DNA of 64,000 nt. Source: Streptococcus oralis subsp. tigurinus AZ_3a. Its GTDB lineage: Bacteria > Bacillota > Bacilli > Lactobacillales > Streptococcaceae. The stretch lies in NCBI GenBank assembly GCA_000344275.1, contig AORU01000004.1, positions 62,001 through 126,000 of the forward strand, written 5' to 3'. A program made the position numbers and the translations under genes. This document shows positions 9,892 to 21,170 of the stretch, one piece after another (position 1 is the stretch's first letter; each line of letters begins with the position of its first letter). The notes under the pieces are model-generated. The model was not told where the DNA came from. It saw only the letters and a program-made list of their open reading frames with translations, and searched no databases.

Positions 9892-10315
9892 TCCTAAAAA
9901 CTAGTTTTTTCAGTCCCTAGCTCACCTGTCACCCTAAACACACCTTTGTCAAACAGCCCTGTACTAGGGTTTCTGCTAGCTCTCTAGCAAGTTACTAATG
10001 TACGGAACTATTATCAGGATGCTTCATCGCCCTGGATTATATATCATTTCCCTCTAGACTTATCCACAGACTGTGAATAAACTATTGTTCCAGACTGCTC
10101 TCTCCTTGACTATAACAAAAAGCGATAGCAGCGTCAATATGACTAAGATTCCTTCCTAAATCCCCTGAAAAGATTCTATAATTTGTACAATGGTAGCTTT
10201 TGCATTCGCCAGCTAGTTAGAATCTGTCAGTAGATAATGACTTCTTTATCACATTGTGAACAGCACAGCTGTAGTACTATAGCGCCCACAACCTACTCAG
10301 ATAATCGTTTCTAGC
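9892..10315. other. Intergenic region without genes
   Basis: About 420 nt between the GH29 gene and the adcA terminator hold no convincing ORF on either strand. It contains the second DnaA-box-like pair (10060-10080) and a weaker similar site (TTATCACATTGTGAA at 10246). I saw no repeat family, tRNA or terminator apart from the adcA one. In related pneumococci I remember further genes, including the arc operon, between fucosidase and adc; they are absent here. Confidence 0.6.
10060..10080. promoter_or_regulatory. Inverted pair of DnaA-box-like sites (second)
   Basis: TTATCCACA (10060-10068), 3 nt, then TGTGAATAA (10072-10080), a one-mismatch inverse. The layout is identical to the pair at 9863-9883, centred 197 nt away. 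Two copies with the same spacing argue for a real protein-binding site. Confidence 0.55.
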
Positions 10316-10341
10316 AAAAAATCCCGCAGATTTGCGGGATT
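10316..10341 (-). terminator. adcA terminator
   Basis: AATCCCGCA (10320-10328) and TGCGGGATT (10333-10341) form a 9-bp stem with a GATT loop; the A run at 10316-10321 gives the U tract for leftward transcription from the adc operon. Confidence 0.88.
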
Positions 10342-10351
10342 TTCTCTTGCA

Positions 10352-11857
10352 TCAATGCGCCAACATTTCTTGGGCGATTTCTTGACCAGATAGGTTATCT
10401 GGGTAGTAGGTTGGCCAGTTTTCCATCTCTTCAAAGAGGGCTTCTTGGCTAGTACCTCCAAAGAAGATATGGAAATGTTCTGCCTTGACTGGGGCGATAT
10501 TGTGGTCACTAAACTGAACATACTTGAACTGTCCAGCGTCCGCATCTGTCGCTTCAAAGAGGAAGCGCACGCCACGATTGCCTTTCTTATAAGTCAAGAT
10601 TTTCTTGCCGACATACTTGTAGGTGAACTTCTTGCTTTGGCCACCTTGAACAAATTCCATAGTGTTATCCGTGATGTTGATTTTGGTCACATCTGTCTGA
10701 TAGCCTTTTCTATAGTAAGCCTTATACTCATCCTTGGTCATCTTACCAGTCAACTTAGCCTTGTAGTCAAAGACTTGATCAAAGGTTCCATCCTCAAGGA
10801 AAGGATAAACTGACTGCCAGTTACCAGTATAGTCACTCAAGGTACGGTCCTTGACATCTGCATCCTCAAAGTAACCATTTTGAACTGTCTTGGTATTTTC
10901 TTCCTTCTCTGGCTCGATTTCTGGTCCTTCTTGGTCCGTTGTCTGTTTCAAAGCCTTGAGGTTTTTCTCCATGATAGAGATGTAATTTTCTCCATCCTTG
11001 GTGTCCTCTTCAGTCAGACTTTCTAAAGGATTGAGGACATCTGTTTTGACGCCTGCCTCTTTTGAGAGTGTATTGGCTAGGGCTTGTGAAGCATTTTCTT
11101 CAAAGTAGATATAAGAAATCTTGTTTTTCTTGATATACTCTGTCAATTCTGCAAGACGAGCAGCTGATGGCTCTGCATCTGGAGAGAGACCTGAGATGGA
11201 TACTTGCTTGAGTCCATAGTCCAAGGCAAGGTAGTTAAAGGCTGCGTGTTGCGTTACGAAGCTCTTTTGTTTAGCTTGAGACAAGCCTTCTGCATAAGCC
11301 TTATCCAAGGCTTGCAATTTTTCGATATAGGCAGCAGCATTCTTCTCAAAGGTTTCTTTTTTATCAGGATAATCTGCTGACAAGCTGTCACGGATATGCT
11401 CTACAAGTTTAATGGCACGAACTGGTGATAACCAAACATGGGGGTCAAACTCATGGTGATGACCTTCTTCTCCATGGTCATGGTCTCCCTCTTCTTCCTC
11501 GCCACCTGGCAAAAGCAACATATCGCCTGTCGCCTTGATGGTTTTCACCTTTTTCTTATCCAAAGTATCTAGCAATTTAGGGACCCATGTTTCCATGTTT
11601 TCATTTTCATAAACGAAGGTATCTGCGTCTTGGATTTTGGCAACTGCCTTGGCAGAAGGTTCATATTCATGGGGTTCTGTACCAGCACCGATAAGGAGTT
11701 CTACATTAGCAGTATCTCCTGCGACTTGCTTGGTAAATTCATAGACAGGGTAAAAAGTTGTTACGATATTTAGTTTGCCATCTGCCTGCTTTTGATTGGA
11801 ACAAGCCACTAAAAACAAGGCACATAGACTGGCTAGCAATAAGCTAATTTTTTTCAT
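10352..11857 (-). CDS. adcA: Zinc ABC transporter substrate-binding lipoprotein with ZinT domain
   Basis: This 501-residue lipoprotein has a lipobox LVACS with Cys19, a ZnuA-type binding domain (about residues 25-310) and a C-terminal ZinT domain (about 325-501, with NGYFEDADVKDRTLSDYTG and a late HFHIFFGG). The flexible His-rich loop EEEEGDHDHGEEGHHHEFD sits around residues 118-138. AdcA captures extracellular zinc and delivers it to the AdcB/AdcC permease. It is last in the adcRCBA operon, 9 nt after adcB, and is followed by a strong terminator. Confidence 0.97.
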   Translation of the reverse strand: MKKISLLLASLCALFLVACSNQKQADGKLNIVTTFYPVYEFTKQVAGDTANVELLIGAGTEPHEYEPSAKAVAKIQDADTFVYENENMETWVPKLLDTLDKKKVKTIKATGDMLLLPGGEEEEGDHDHGEEGHHHEFDPHVWLSPVRAIKLVEHIRDSLSADYPDKKETFEKNAAAYIEKLQALDKAYAEGLSQAKQKSFVTQHAAFNYLALDYGLKQVSISGLSPDAEPSAARLAELTEYIKKNKISYIYFEENASQALANTLSKEAGVKTDVLNPLESLTEEDTKDGENYISIMEKNLKALKQTTDQEGPEIEPEKEENTKTVQNGYFEDADVKDRTLSDYTGNWQSVYPFLEDGTFDQVFDYKAKLTGKMTKDEYKAYYRKGYQTDVTKINITDNTMEFVQGGQSKKFTYKYVGKKILTYKKGNRGVRFLFEATDADAGQFKYVQFSDHNIAPVKAEHFHIFFGGTSQEALFEEMENWPTYYPDNLSGQEIAQEMLAH

Positions 11858-11866
11858 GTTCTTCTC

Positions 11867-12673
11867 CTATTTGATAAAACGTCTTACTAAACTAATTAGC
11901 AAGAAAACAGTTACAAAAATAATAGTAATACTTGCACTTGCAGGTGTTTCTGCATAGTAGGAAATGTAAAGTCCTGCCACCATTCCCAAAAATCCAATAG
12001 CACTGGCAAGCAGCATAACCGATTTAAAGTTTTTCCCCAGACGCAGGGCAATACTAGCTGGCAAGACCATAATGGTCGATACCAGAAGAGCTCCCGCAGC
12101 AGGAATCATAAGTGCAATGGCCACCCCCGTCACCATGTTAAAAAGAATGGACATGGTACGAACTGGCAAGCCATCCACAAAGGCCGTATCCTCATCAAAG
12201 GTCAAAATGTACATCGGACGAAGGAAGAGGAAGGTCAAAATCAAAACAACCGCCGCAATAACAAAGAGGGAAATAACCTGCTCTTCGCTGATAGTCACGA
12301 TTGAACCAAAAAGATACTGGTCCAAACTCATAGAACTCGAGCTTTTACCCTTGCTCATGACAATCAGAGAAACAGCCAAACCTGTCGACATGAGGATAGC
12401 TGTCCCGATTTCCATAAAGCTCTTGTAAACCGTACGGAGATACTCCAGAAAGACTGCCGCAATCAAGACAATGGCAATAGTGGAAATAGTCGGAGAAATC
12501 CCTAGTACCAGACCAAAGGCTACACCCGAAAGCGAGACGTGGCTGAGGGTATCACTCATCAAACTCTGACGGCGTAAGATAAGGAAGGTCCCAAGAACTG
12601 GAGAAAAGAGACTCATGGCAATGACCGCCAAGAAGGCACGCTGCATGAAGTCATAAGATAACAAACTAAGCAT
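11867..12673 (-). CDS. adcB: Zinc ABC transporter permease
   Basis: The 268-residue protein is an integral membrane permease of the ABC-3 (ZnuB/TroB-like) family with about eight hydrophobic segments; [20 protein letters not shown] and the conserved [14 protein letters not shown] stretch are typical. It works with AdcC (ATPase) and the lipoprotein AdcA. Its start overlaps the end of adcC by 8 nt, so the two are probably translationally coupled. Confidence 0.96.
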   Translation of the reverse strand: MLSLLSYDFMQRAFLAVIAMSLFSPVLGTFLILRRQSLMSDTLSHVSLSGVAFGLVLGISPTISTIAIVLIAAVFLEYLRTVYKSFMEIGTAILMSTGLAVSLIVMSKGKSSSSMSLDQYLFGSIVTISEEQVISLFVIAAVVLILTFLFLRPMYILTFDEDTAFVDGLPVRTMSILFNMVTGVAIALMIPAAGALLVSTIMVLPASIALRLGKNFKSVMLLASAIGFLGMVAGLYISYYAETPASASITIIFVTVFLLISLVRRFIK

Positions 12674-13370
12674 GGTCCACCTCCTGGTCGCTTTCGTGAA
12701 CGTTGAAACAACGCCACGGCGAGTCTTGATTGCGCACTAGATGAATATTGCGATCCGCATAGTCCTTGACCTCCTCAGGGTCATGGGTAATCATCAAAAC
12801 AGCCTTGCCATGATGGTGGGCACTGTGGTGCATGAGTTCGTAAAATTCATTTTTGCTCCCTGCATCCATCCCTGTTGTCGGCTCATCCAGGACAAAAATA
12901 TCTGGGTCAGAAGCAAACATCCGGGCAATCACTGCTCGTTGCTTTTGCCCTCCCGAGAGGGAACCAATTCGTTTGTCACGGTGTTCCCACATACCAACTG
13001 AATCTAGACTAGCCTTGATATGCTCCTCATCGTGAGCATTCAACCGACGGAACCAGCCCTTTCGCGGATAGCGACCCGACTTGACAAATTCATAAACTGT
13101 ACTTGGAAAACCAGCATTAAAACTAGCTATCTGCTGGGGAAGATAAGCTATCCTTAGCTTTTTCCCATGAGTATTTGTCTTTGAAATGGTTACCTTGCCA
13201 AATCTTGGCTGCAAGATGCCTAGGCTCGCCTTGATAAGCGTCGTCTTGGCAGCCCCATTTTCACCAGTCAGGGTGACAAACTCCCCACTATCAACACTAT
13301 AGTTGATATGCTCGAGGACAGGTTCCTTGTCATAATAGAAAGACAAGTCCTCTACTGTAATATACCGCAT
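12666..13370 (-). CDS. adcC: Zinc ABC transporter ATP-binding protein
   Basis: This 234-residue ATPase has a Walker A of the form GENGAAKTT, signature [14 protein letters not shown], Walker [13 protein letters not shown] and an H-loop in VLMITHD. The Walker A has Ala where most ABC proteins have the last Gly of GxGK; since the rest is intact I think this is a family trait and not damage. It energises AdcB for zinc import. The ORF overlaps adcR by one base and adcB by 8 nt within one operon. Confidence 0.96.
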   Translation of the reverse strand: MRYITVEDLSFYYDKEPVLEHINYSVDSGEFVTLTGENGAAKTTLIKASLGILQPRFGKVTISKTNTHGKKLRIAYLPQQIASFNAGFPSTVYEFVKSGRYPRKGWFRRLNAHDEEHIKASLDSVGMWEHRDKRIGSLSGGQKQRAVIARMFASDPDIFVLDEPTTGMDAGSKNEFYELMHHSAHHHGKAVLMITHDPEEVKDYADRNIHLVRNQDSPWRCFNVHESDQEVDHA

Positions 13371-13810
13371 TATTTGATTTCTCCTACTAAAGCAGTTAAA
13401 AACCGCTGGATAACTTCTTGTTCATTTGGAGTAAACTGACTTGCCACTTGTTCATAGGCTAAGAGCGTGTGTTCATGATGATGGTGGTGTTCCTCTGCCA
13501 CCGGTCGAGCTAGCTCTGTCAGTTGATAAGAGATCACACGCGCATCCTTTGGATCTCTAGATGTCTCTAACATGCCCTCTTTGACCAAAGACTTGATAGC
13601 CTTGGTCACTGCCGCCTGACTGACATTAAGGCGACGGGCCAACTCTGAGTTGGTTAGGGATTCTTCTGACAAGAGCATGAGGATGTGTTCCTGAGTGTTG
13701 GTCAGGGCAACGTCACTCGTGCAATGCCCAATCAGAATTTCATGCTGGTTCTCAGATCTCAAGATCACCTCGTTTAAAAAGTTATCGATTTCCTGTGCAA
13801 GCTGTATCAT
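13370..13810 (-). CDS. adcR: MarR-family zinc-responsive repressor
   Basis: The 146-residue protein has a winged helix-turn-helix ([24 protein letters not shown]) and a His-rich zinc site, [10 protein letters not shown], near residues 108-117. AdcR binds zinc and represses the adc operon and other zinc-uptake genes; it recognises TTAAC-(Y)(R)-GTTAA-like palindromes. A site of that kind lies upstream at 13868-13879. AdcR is first in the operon and controls its own expression. Confidence 0.96.
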   Translation of the reverse strand: MIQLAQEIDNFLNEVILRSENQHEILIGHCTSDVALTNTQEHILMLLSEESLTNSELARRLNVSQAAVTKAIKSLVKEGMLETSRDPKDARVISYQLTELARPVAEEHHHHHEHTLLAYEQVASQFTPNEQEVIQRFLTALVGEIK

Positions 13811-13867
13811 GTGTTACTCCTTCCCTAGCTATCTTTTCCGTAAAAAAACTTAGATAGCCACCGATTC

Positions 13868-13884
13868 TTTACTGGTTAATTATA
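13868..13884 (-). promoter_or_regulatory. AdcR operator and -10 of the adc operon
   Basis: On the minus strand TTAACCAGTAAA (13879-13868) matches 10 of 12 positions of the AdcR consensus TTAACYRGTTAA. It directly follows a TATAAT at 13884-13879, so a bound repressor would block polymerase at the start of the operon. Confidence 0.7.
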
Positions 13885-13892
13885 TCATAAAC

Positions 13893-13940
13893 CAAAAAAG
13901 AGTCAAGGGAAAAAGGCGTAAAAACGTTTCCCTAGACTCT
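13893..13940 (-). terminator. Terminator of the 5'-nucleotidase gene
   Basis: AGAGTC-AA-GGGAAA (13899-13912) pairs with TTTCCC-TA-GACTCT (13927-13940); the A run before it becomes a U tract on the minus strand. It separates the nucleotidase gene from the adc promoter. Confidence 0.85.
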
Positions 13941-13959
13941 TCTAGATGGGAAATTTAAC

Positions 13960-16011
13960 CTATTTTAGCTTTGGTTTTCGGCTCGATAAGATACCTGCCA
14001 AACCAGCTACCATTCCCATCAAGAGCAAGAAGATGGACTGCTCGCTTCCTGTATTTGGAAGAGCTTTTTCTGAGACAACTGCCTTCTTGCTAAATTGATC
14101 TGCCACCTCATAAGTAAGTGGTACATTTGTAGTCGCATCGTTAGCAGCCGCATTCGTTTGAGGCGTTTCTACCGGCAGACTAAAGGTTGTAGAATCCACA
14201 GAAATCATCCGTGAGTTCGGATTGATCTTTTCATACTGGGTCAAATCAGCAGTTTTCAGATACTCTTCAAAGGCTGCGTCCATAGAAGGACCTTCTTCAC
14301 GCGCACCACCTAACATAGTGTATCCATCACCACCCGCAGCTAAGAAATCATTAGTTGCAAGGTAGTACGTTTTTGCGAGGTCCAGTAGTTCATAACGACC
14401 AGTTGCACGGTTTTTAACCTGGATGGCCAAGACACGTTTGCCTGATGGTAGGTTAGTATCATAGTAGACCTTCACACCTGAAACTTGCAAGAAGCCTCCA
14501 CTTGGCTCTAACAATGGTTGCCCGTTCTCATCCAAGACCTTCTTGCCATCCTTATCGACCTGCAAGATAGATCCGAGTGATTTTTCAAACATATCCAAGA
14601 CTTGTTGCCCAGTCACTTGGATTTGTGAGATGGTATTCCCAAACGGAAGAACGGCAATGACATTTCCTTTCGTAATCGGTTTCCCTTTTGCAATGGTTTC
14701 ACGCAAGCCACCACCATTTGTCACCGCGATGTCTGTCGGATGGCTAAATCCTGTTTGACCATACTGATAGAGAGAGTCTGCTACGACGTTTCCGAGGTTG
14801 GTTTCACGGACTCGAACATTTTCACGATCACCGTTGAGTTCTACAGGGCTGTTTGAAACGACTTCAACAGCATTTTCAGCGTCGTATTTTTGTTTAATAT
14901 CTTTGACTAGTTTTTCAACTTTTGGATTGGCAGCCAGTTTCTTGGCGTCAGCAGCTACAATCAACGTAGGATTGCCCAAAAGCTGACGTGATTTGTAGAT
15001 AACCTTCCCAACATTATGAAGGTAACTTCCTGTTTGGTTATAGGTAACATTGTCGCCATAAGTAGTGGAAGCTACTGTATGAGAATGCCCATCAATAACT
15101 GTCACACGTTTGCCTTTGAGACGAGGATTTTTAGAGAGAGCTTCTGCCAAGGTTGAACCACGCCACTCGACTGGAGTTGTAGTATCTACACCCAAGTGAG
15201 CGAGCACAACATAGTGTTTGTAGTCCTTACCTTCTGCACGAGCCTTGGCTTGAACTTCTTCGATGACCTTATTGACTTCAGAGATTGGATCTGTAAAAGT
15301 TACCCCTTTAATGTTTTTAGGGTGGGTTTTTGTAGCAGTTTCAGGTGTTGTCACACCGATTACAACAAATTCATCACCTTCCACAGTCTTATCTTTATCA
15401 ACGATTGTAGAAGCTTCAAAAAGACGAGCTCCATTGACATAGGTATTTGAACTAAGTAATGGGAATTTCAAGATTTCCTTGTATTTTTTAACTTCATCAA
15501 GACCAAAGTCAAACTCATGGTTTCCTACTGCCATGGCATCATACTGCATCTGATTGAGAATTTCAGCACGCGCTTCACCATTAGTAGAGTTGGAAATCGG
15601 CAAACCTTGGAAAGCGTCTCCCGCGTCAACAACCAGAGTATTTTGATTTGATTTCGCACGCTCCTGCTCAATGACAGTCGCTAACTTGGCATCTCCAATT
15701 ACTCCCTTTTCCTCTACAATACGACCATGAACATCATTGGTGTGTAAGATAACGGTGTCCTTTTCTTCGTTTTTAGTAGATTCAACAGGAACTGCCGGAG
15801 CTTCTGCAGGTACAACTGCTTCTGAAGTTGCCGAAGTTGCCGGTACCGCAGGGCTCTCAACAGGAGCTGGAGTAGCCGACGTAGCAGGAGTCACTATAAC
15901 AGCTGAACTTTCTGCAGGAGTTGTTGCTTCCTCAGCATAGACTTGTCCAGCTAAGAAGGCTGGGGCTAATAGAGCTGTCGATAAGACAGGTAACAAAGAA
16001 CGTTTATTCAT
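13960..16011 (-). CDS. Cell-wall-anchored 5'-nucleotidase / metallophosphoesterase
   Basis: The 683-residue protein has a signal peptide, a Thr/Ala/Pro-rich linker (about residues 27-80), a calcineurin-like phosphoesterase domain with LHTNDVHG (89-96) and GNHEFDFG (163-170), a 5'-nucleotidase C-terminal domain (about 395-590, with VTNGGGLRE and AGGDGYTM), and a sortase signal LPNTG before a hydrophobic segment and RKPKLK tail. Such ecto-nucleotidases dephosphorylate extracellular nucleotides, including AMP to adenosine, and can serve both purine scavenging and immune modulation. It is transcribed alone, with its own terminator. I do not recall it at this locus in S. pneumoniae. Confidence 0.94.
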   Translation of the reverse strand: MNKRSLLPVLSTALLAPAFLAGQVYAEEATTPAESSAVIVTPATSATPAPVESPAVPATSATSEAVVPAEAPAVPVESTKNEEKDTVILHTNDVHGRIVEEKGVIGDAKLATVIEQERAKSNQNTLVVDAGDAFQGLPISNSTNGEARAEILNQMQYDAMAVGNHEFDFGLDEVKKYKEILKFPLLSSNTYVNGARLFEASTIVDKDKTVEGDEFVVIGVTTPETATKTHPKNIKGVTFTDPISEVNKVIEEVQAKARAEGKDYKHYVVLAHLGVDTTTPVEWRGSTLAEALSKNPRLKGKRVTVIDGHSHTVASTTYGDNVTYNQTGSYLHNVGKVIYKSRQLLGNPTLIVAADAKKLAANPKVEKLVKDIKQKYDAENAVEVVSNSPVELNGDRENVRVRETNLGNVVADSLYQYGQTGFSHPTDIAVTNGGGLRETIAKGKPITKGNVIAVLPFGNTISQIQVTGQQVLDMFEKSLGSILQVDKDGKKVLDENGQPLLEPSGGFLQVSGVKVYYDTNLPSGKRVLAIQVKNRATGRYELLDLAKTYYLATNDFLAAGGDGYTMLGGAREEGPSMDAAFEEYLKTADLTQYEKINPNSRMISVDSTTFSLPVETPQTNAAANDATTNVPLTYEVADQFSKKAVVSEKALPNTGSEQSIFLLLMGMVAGLAGILSSRKPKLK

Positions 16012-16112
16012 TTTGAAATCCTTTTCTTTTCTTTTTTCCTTTATATTATACGATATTTCTAGAAAATTTGAAACTTTTGACTTATTTTCATCTAAAACAT
16101 TCGCTATTTAAA

Positions 16113-16146
16113 CAAAAAAAGCTTGGGTTCAAATCCCAAACTTTTA
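16113..16146 (-). terminator. dlt operon terminator
   Basis: GCTTGGG (16121-16127) pairs with CCCAAAC on the other side of a short loop, and AAAAAAA upstream gives a U tract on the minus strand just after the dltD stop. Confidence 0.8.
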
Positions 16147-16153
16147 TCTGATT

Positions 16154-17657
<1,504 letters not shown>

Positions 17658-17667
17658 TTATATCCTT

Positions 17668-18912
17668 TTATTTTTTAAACCATAAATCATTCAAAAATCC
17701 AGAAAAGATTAAGAATGAAACCATCACAACATGGAAGGTGACAACCATGCCAAGCAACTGAATCCAGCGATTCTCAGGTAAGGAACCCTTCCCAGCTTTT
17801 TTCCGTTCTTTATTGAGCGCCTTTTTCTTACGAACCCAAGCATCATTGATAACCAGTCCAATCCCATGAAAAAGTCCATAGGCGATGTAGTACCAGGTCA
17901 CACCATGCCAAAACCCCATAATCAGCATATTGAGGATATAGGCTACACTTGAGGTCACATTGCGATTTTTAAAGATCTTCTTTCTGGTCATGACCATAAC
18001 CATCCGCATAAAGACAAAGTCACGAAACCAGAAAGACAGACTCATGTGCCAGCGATTCCAAAACTCTTTTAAATCCCTTGACAAAAAGGGCTTGTTAAAG
18101 TTGATAGGACTATGAATCCCCATCAAATTGGAGATGGCTAAGGCAAACATAGAGTAGCCCGCAAAGTCAAAGAACAATTCTAAACCGAAGGTATACATAA
18201 CTGCAAGAGCATAATGGTTAAAGAAACCACCTGTCTGCAAGGCCAAATTTTTCAGCGGAGGCAATAATGTCTCTCCCAAAATGTGAGCCAAGATAAACTT
18301 GTAGAGGAAGCCAAGCATGATATATTTGACAGCCTCTTCTAGCATATCCATCAGCTCATCCCGCTCAGGAATGGTCTCGTAATTTGCATTGAAGCGTTTG
18401 AAACGATCAATAGGACCACTTGAGAAAGTCGGCATAAAGAGAAGAAAACGTAAGAATTGCCAAATCGTTAAATCCTTGATGACACCGTCTCTCAACTCAA
18501 CGATAACCCCAACTGCACGAAAGGTTAAGTAAGAAATCCCTAAAAAGCCAAACAAAGATTGAGGTCCATGAATAGCAGGAGATACTTTCACAAAGACGAT
18601 TGGCAATAGAGATAGAAAGCTAACCAGGTAAAATATCCATTTACTATCCCGCTTTTTCCTGTACCTTTTGTAGAAAGATACAAGCAGTACTTGCCAGATA
18701 ACATAAAGGATCAAAGCGCTTATTTGATTCGTCTTTCCACCGACCAACATGGTGACGATAAAGAAGAGACTAACAAGCACCTCATACAAGGCAAAACGTT
18801 TCTTGAAAAAAAGACCAATAAAGATAGGTAAAGTCGCAGCAATTACGTATAAAAAGTACTGAAGATCACCATAAGGTTCCAAATGAGGTAGCTGTTTATA
18901 AAGCTCCATCAT
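17668..18912 (-). CDS. dltB: Teichoic acid D-alanyltransferase (MBOAT)
   Basis: The 414-residue polytopic protein has the MBOAT segment [20 protein letters not shown] and the catalytic-His region [15 protein letters not shown]. It moves D-alanine across the membrane for teichoic acid esterification, which lowers negative surface charge and sensitivity to cationic peptides. It overlaps dltA by 4 nt and precedes dltC by 13 nt. Confidence 0.97.
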   Translation of the reverse strand: MMELYKQLPHLEPYGDLQYFLYVIAATLPIFIGLFFKKRFALYEVLVSLFFIVTMLVGGKTNQISALILYVIWQVLLVSFYKRYRKKRDSKWIFYLVSFLSLLPIVFVKVSPAIHGPQSLFGFLGISYLTFRAVGVIVELRDGVIKDLTIWQFLRFLLFMPTFSSGPIDRFKRFNANYETIPERDELMDMLEEAVKYIMLGFLYKFILAHILGETLLPPLKNLALQTGGFFNHYALAVMYTFGLELFFDFAGYSMFALAISNLMGIHSPINFNKPFLSRDLKEFWNRWHMSLSFWFRDFVFMRMVMVMTRKKIFKNRNVTSSVAYILNMLIMGFWHGVTWYYIAYGLFHGIGLVINDAWVRKKKALNKERKKAGKGSLPENRWIQLLGMVVTFHVVMVSFLIFSGFLNDLWFKK

Positions 18913-20459
18913 CGGCTGTTTACCTCGTTAATCAAGCCCTTGATATCAATTTTACCATTAGGCGTTAGCGGCAAACTATCTCGATAAAGAAACTTAGAAG
19001 GCATCATATAGGACATCATGATATCTGCTAGATCTTCCTTAATAGCCTTGGTAATATCGATATCACGCTCAAACTGCTGACGGACACCGTCTTTTAGGAT
19101 GACATAGGCCAGTAGATTTTGTACCTTGTGGTCCTTGTTATAACGTGGGACAGCAACAGCAGATTCGATAAAGCGAGACTTGTTGAGGTTTTGAGAGACA
19201 TCTTCAAGCTCAATGCGATAACCATTAAACTTAATCTGGAAGTCCATGCGTCCACCATAGAGAAGCAAGCCCTCATCTGTCATAGTTCCTACATCTCCTG
19301 TATGGTAGGCCGGAAGGCCTTCAAACTCAAAGAAGGCTTCCGCCGTTTTTTCAGGATTGTTCATATAGCCTTTTGAAACAGCTGGTCCAGAAACAATGAT
19401 TTCTCCCTGTTCACCATTTGGCAGTTTCTTACCTTCCTCATCAATGACAAAGGTTGGAGAATCAGCCTTGGTATAGCCGATTGGAAGGCGTTTGAGAGTC
19501 GTCAACATCTCTTCTGTTACAGCAACAGCTGATAGGGCTACTGTCGCTTCTGTTGGACCGTAAGCATTGATAATACGGGCATTTGGGAATCGTTCGCGCA
19601 GTTTTTGAGCTGTTTTAACCGTTAATTCTTCACCATCAAAGTAGAAATGCGTGATCCCTGGCATTTTCTCGCTATTGAAGTCTTCTGACAACATGGCCAT
19701 ATCTGCAAAGGAAGGCGTTGATGTCCAGATAGCGATTGGCAATGAAAAAATCGTCGCAAAGAGTTTTTTGAAGTCCTGAGTAATGGCAGATGGAAGAGCG
19801 AAAAGTGTACCACCCAGTGCCAAGGTCGGTGTCCAGTACATGACAGATAGGTCAAAAGAATAAGGGGGCTGAGCCAGCATTTGTGGACGACTTGGCGTCG
19901 CAAACTCTTTATCTGTAATCATCCAGTTGGTAAAGCTGAGGAGATTGTCATGGGAAATCTGCACCCCCTTAGGCTTACCGGTCGTACCAGAAGTAAAGAT
20001 GATGTAGTAATTATCATCTCCCTTGACTGGATGCGTCATCTCATAGCTATCCCCCTGAGCAAAGGCTTCTTGAACCTGAGCTAAAGTCAACATTGGCGTA
20101 AAGACTTGCTCCAATGGAAAATCTGAGATGGCAATAATCAAACTTGGCTCTGCAACTTCTACGATAGCAGAAACTCGTTCCAAGGCCGAATGGCTGTCAA
20201 TTGGAATGTAGGCATGACCTGACTTAGTCAGTGCTACAAAGGTAGCCAACATCTCATATTCCTGACCACCAAAAACGACGACTGGTGATTTCTCAGGCAA
20301 GCCAAGTCGATCGATAGCTGCAGCTAAACCATCTGAATCAGCCTTCAGATCACCATAAGTATGCTCTTGACCTAAAACATTATAGACAGGATATGTTGGT
20401 TGTATTTGAGCAAAGTGCTCAATCGTTTCAATCATATCTTTTATCGGTTTATTAGACAC
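18909..20459 (-). CDS. dltA: D-alanine--poly(phosphoribitol/glycerol) ligase
   Basis: The 516-residue adenylating enzyme carries [34 protein letters not shown] and a C-terminal [11 protein letters not shown] lysine motif. It activates D-alanine with ATP and loads it on DltC. The gene follows dltX after 20 nt and overlaps dltB by 4 nt. Confidence 0.97.
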   Translation of the reverse strand: MSNKPIKDMIETIEHFAQIQPTYPVYNVLGQEHTYGDLKADSDGLAAAIDRLGLPEKSPVVVFGGQEYEMLATFVALTKSGHAYIPIDSHSALERVSAIVEVAEPSLIIAISDFPLEQVFTPMLTLAQVQEAFAQGDSYEMTHPVKGDDNYYIIFTSGTTGKPKGVQISHDNLLSFTNWMITDKEFATPSRPQMLAQPPYSFDLSVMYWTPTLALGGTLFALPSAITQDFKKLFATIFSLPIAIWTSTPSFADMAMLSEDFNSEKMPGITHFYFDGEELTVKTAQKLRERFPNARIINAYGPTEATVALSAVAVTEEMLTTLKRLPIGYTKADSPTFVIDEEGKKLPNGEQGEIIVSGPAVSKGYMNNPEKTAEAFFEFEGLPAYHTGDVGTMTDEGLLLYGGRMDFQIKFNGYRIELEDVSQNLNKSRFIESAVAVPRYNKDHKVQNLLAYVILKDGVRQQFERDIDITKAIKEDLADIMMSYMMPSKFLYRDSLPLTPNGKIDIKGLINEVNSR

Positions 20460-20479
20460 TGTTCCTTTTCTCCTTTAAA

Positions 20480-20611
20480 CTAGAACTCATTATAAATAAA
20501 GCCACCTTGTCCCTGCCCAAGGTAACTAAAAAAATAAAGCAGGCCAAGCAAGATTACAAAATATAGGGCCGTTCGGCCTAAGAATACATGTAGATTTCGT
20601 TGTTTTTTCAT
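20480..20611 (-). CDS. dltX: DltX small membrane protein
   Basis: This 43-residue ORF starts MKKQRNLHVFLGRTALYF, has one transmembrane helix and ends with the conserved GGFIYNEF tail. DltX is a short membrane protein at the head of dlt operons that takes part in the D-alanylation relay, its C-terminal motif being important in related bacteria. It is immediately upstream of dltA. It was too short for a standard ORF cut-off. Confidence 0.92.
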   Translation of the reverse strand: MKKQRNLHVFLGRTALYFVILLGLLYFFSYLGQGQGGFIYNEF

Positions 20612-20777
20612 AAGCTATCCATTAATATATCATTTCTATCGACTACAAATACGCACTATTAGTAACTTATCTTCCTAACATTTTACCACTTTATCAACCT
20701 TTTTTTCAACTGTTTACCATAACTTAAAAGTTCGTTTTAGGTTATTTTAAGATAAATTAAAATGTTAATGTTTTTAC

Positions 20778-20813
20778 CATCAAAAAAGAGCCTGAGAATT
20801 CCATCTCAAACTC
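20778..20813 (-). terminator. Terminator after the glpF remnant
   Basis: GAGCCTGAGA (20788-20797) and TCTCAAACTC (20804-20813) form a 10-bp stem with two G-U pairs; the A run at 20782-20787 gives the U tract for leftward transcripts. Confidence 0.7.
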
Positions 20814-20835
20814 TGTTGCAAATTGCTCTTTTATC

Positions 20836-21165
20836 TTAGACTAGTGAAAACACAAGGACTGCTAAGGCCGCGCTGAAGATAGGTCCCATAATAGGCATCC
20901 AAGAATAAGACCAGTCTCCGTCTCCCTTATTTGGAATCGGTAAGATGCAGTGCATGATATGAGGTCCAAGGTCACGAGCTGGGTTCAAGGCATAACCAGT
21001 TGTCCCACCTAGTGAAAGCCCGATGCCAACAGTCAAAGTTCCCACTGCAACTGAAGGTCATAGAGCCCCTAAGCAAAGATTGTCAACACCAGAACAAAAA
21101 TTCCAAGGATTTCACTGATCAAGTTAAATACTGTGTTCTTGATGGCTGGTGGGTTGCCGAACAAG
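20836..21165 (-). pseudogene. glpF: Glycerol uptake facilitator remnant (GlpF/aquaporin family)
   Basis: Reading leftward, the segment encodes FGNPPAIKNTVFNLISEI, an in-frame TAG after LTIFA, then GLYDLQ, then a frame change, then VGTLTVGIGLSLGG, GYALNPARDLGP and the normal C-terminus ending ALAVLVFSLV. NPARD is the second NPA motif of the aquaglyceroporin family. The N-terminal half with the first NPA motif is gone, and about 17 nt are missing at the frame change. The broken end is only a few bases from the stop codon of the ABC transporter gene, so insertion of the neighbouring cassette probably removed the 5' half. Confidence 0.85.
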
Positions 21166-21170
21166 TCTAT

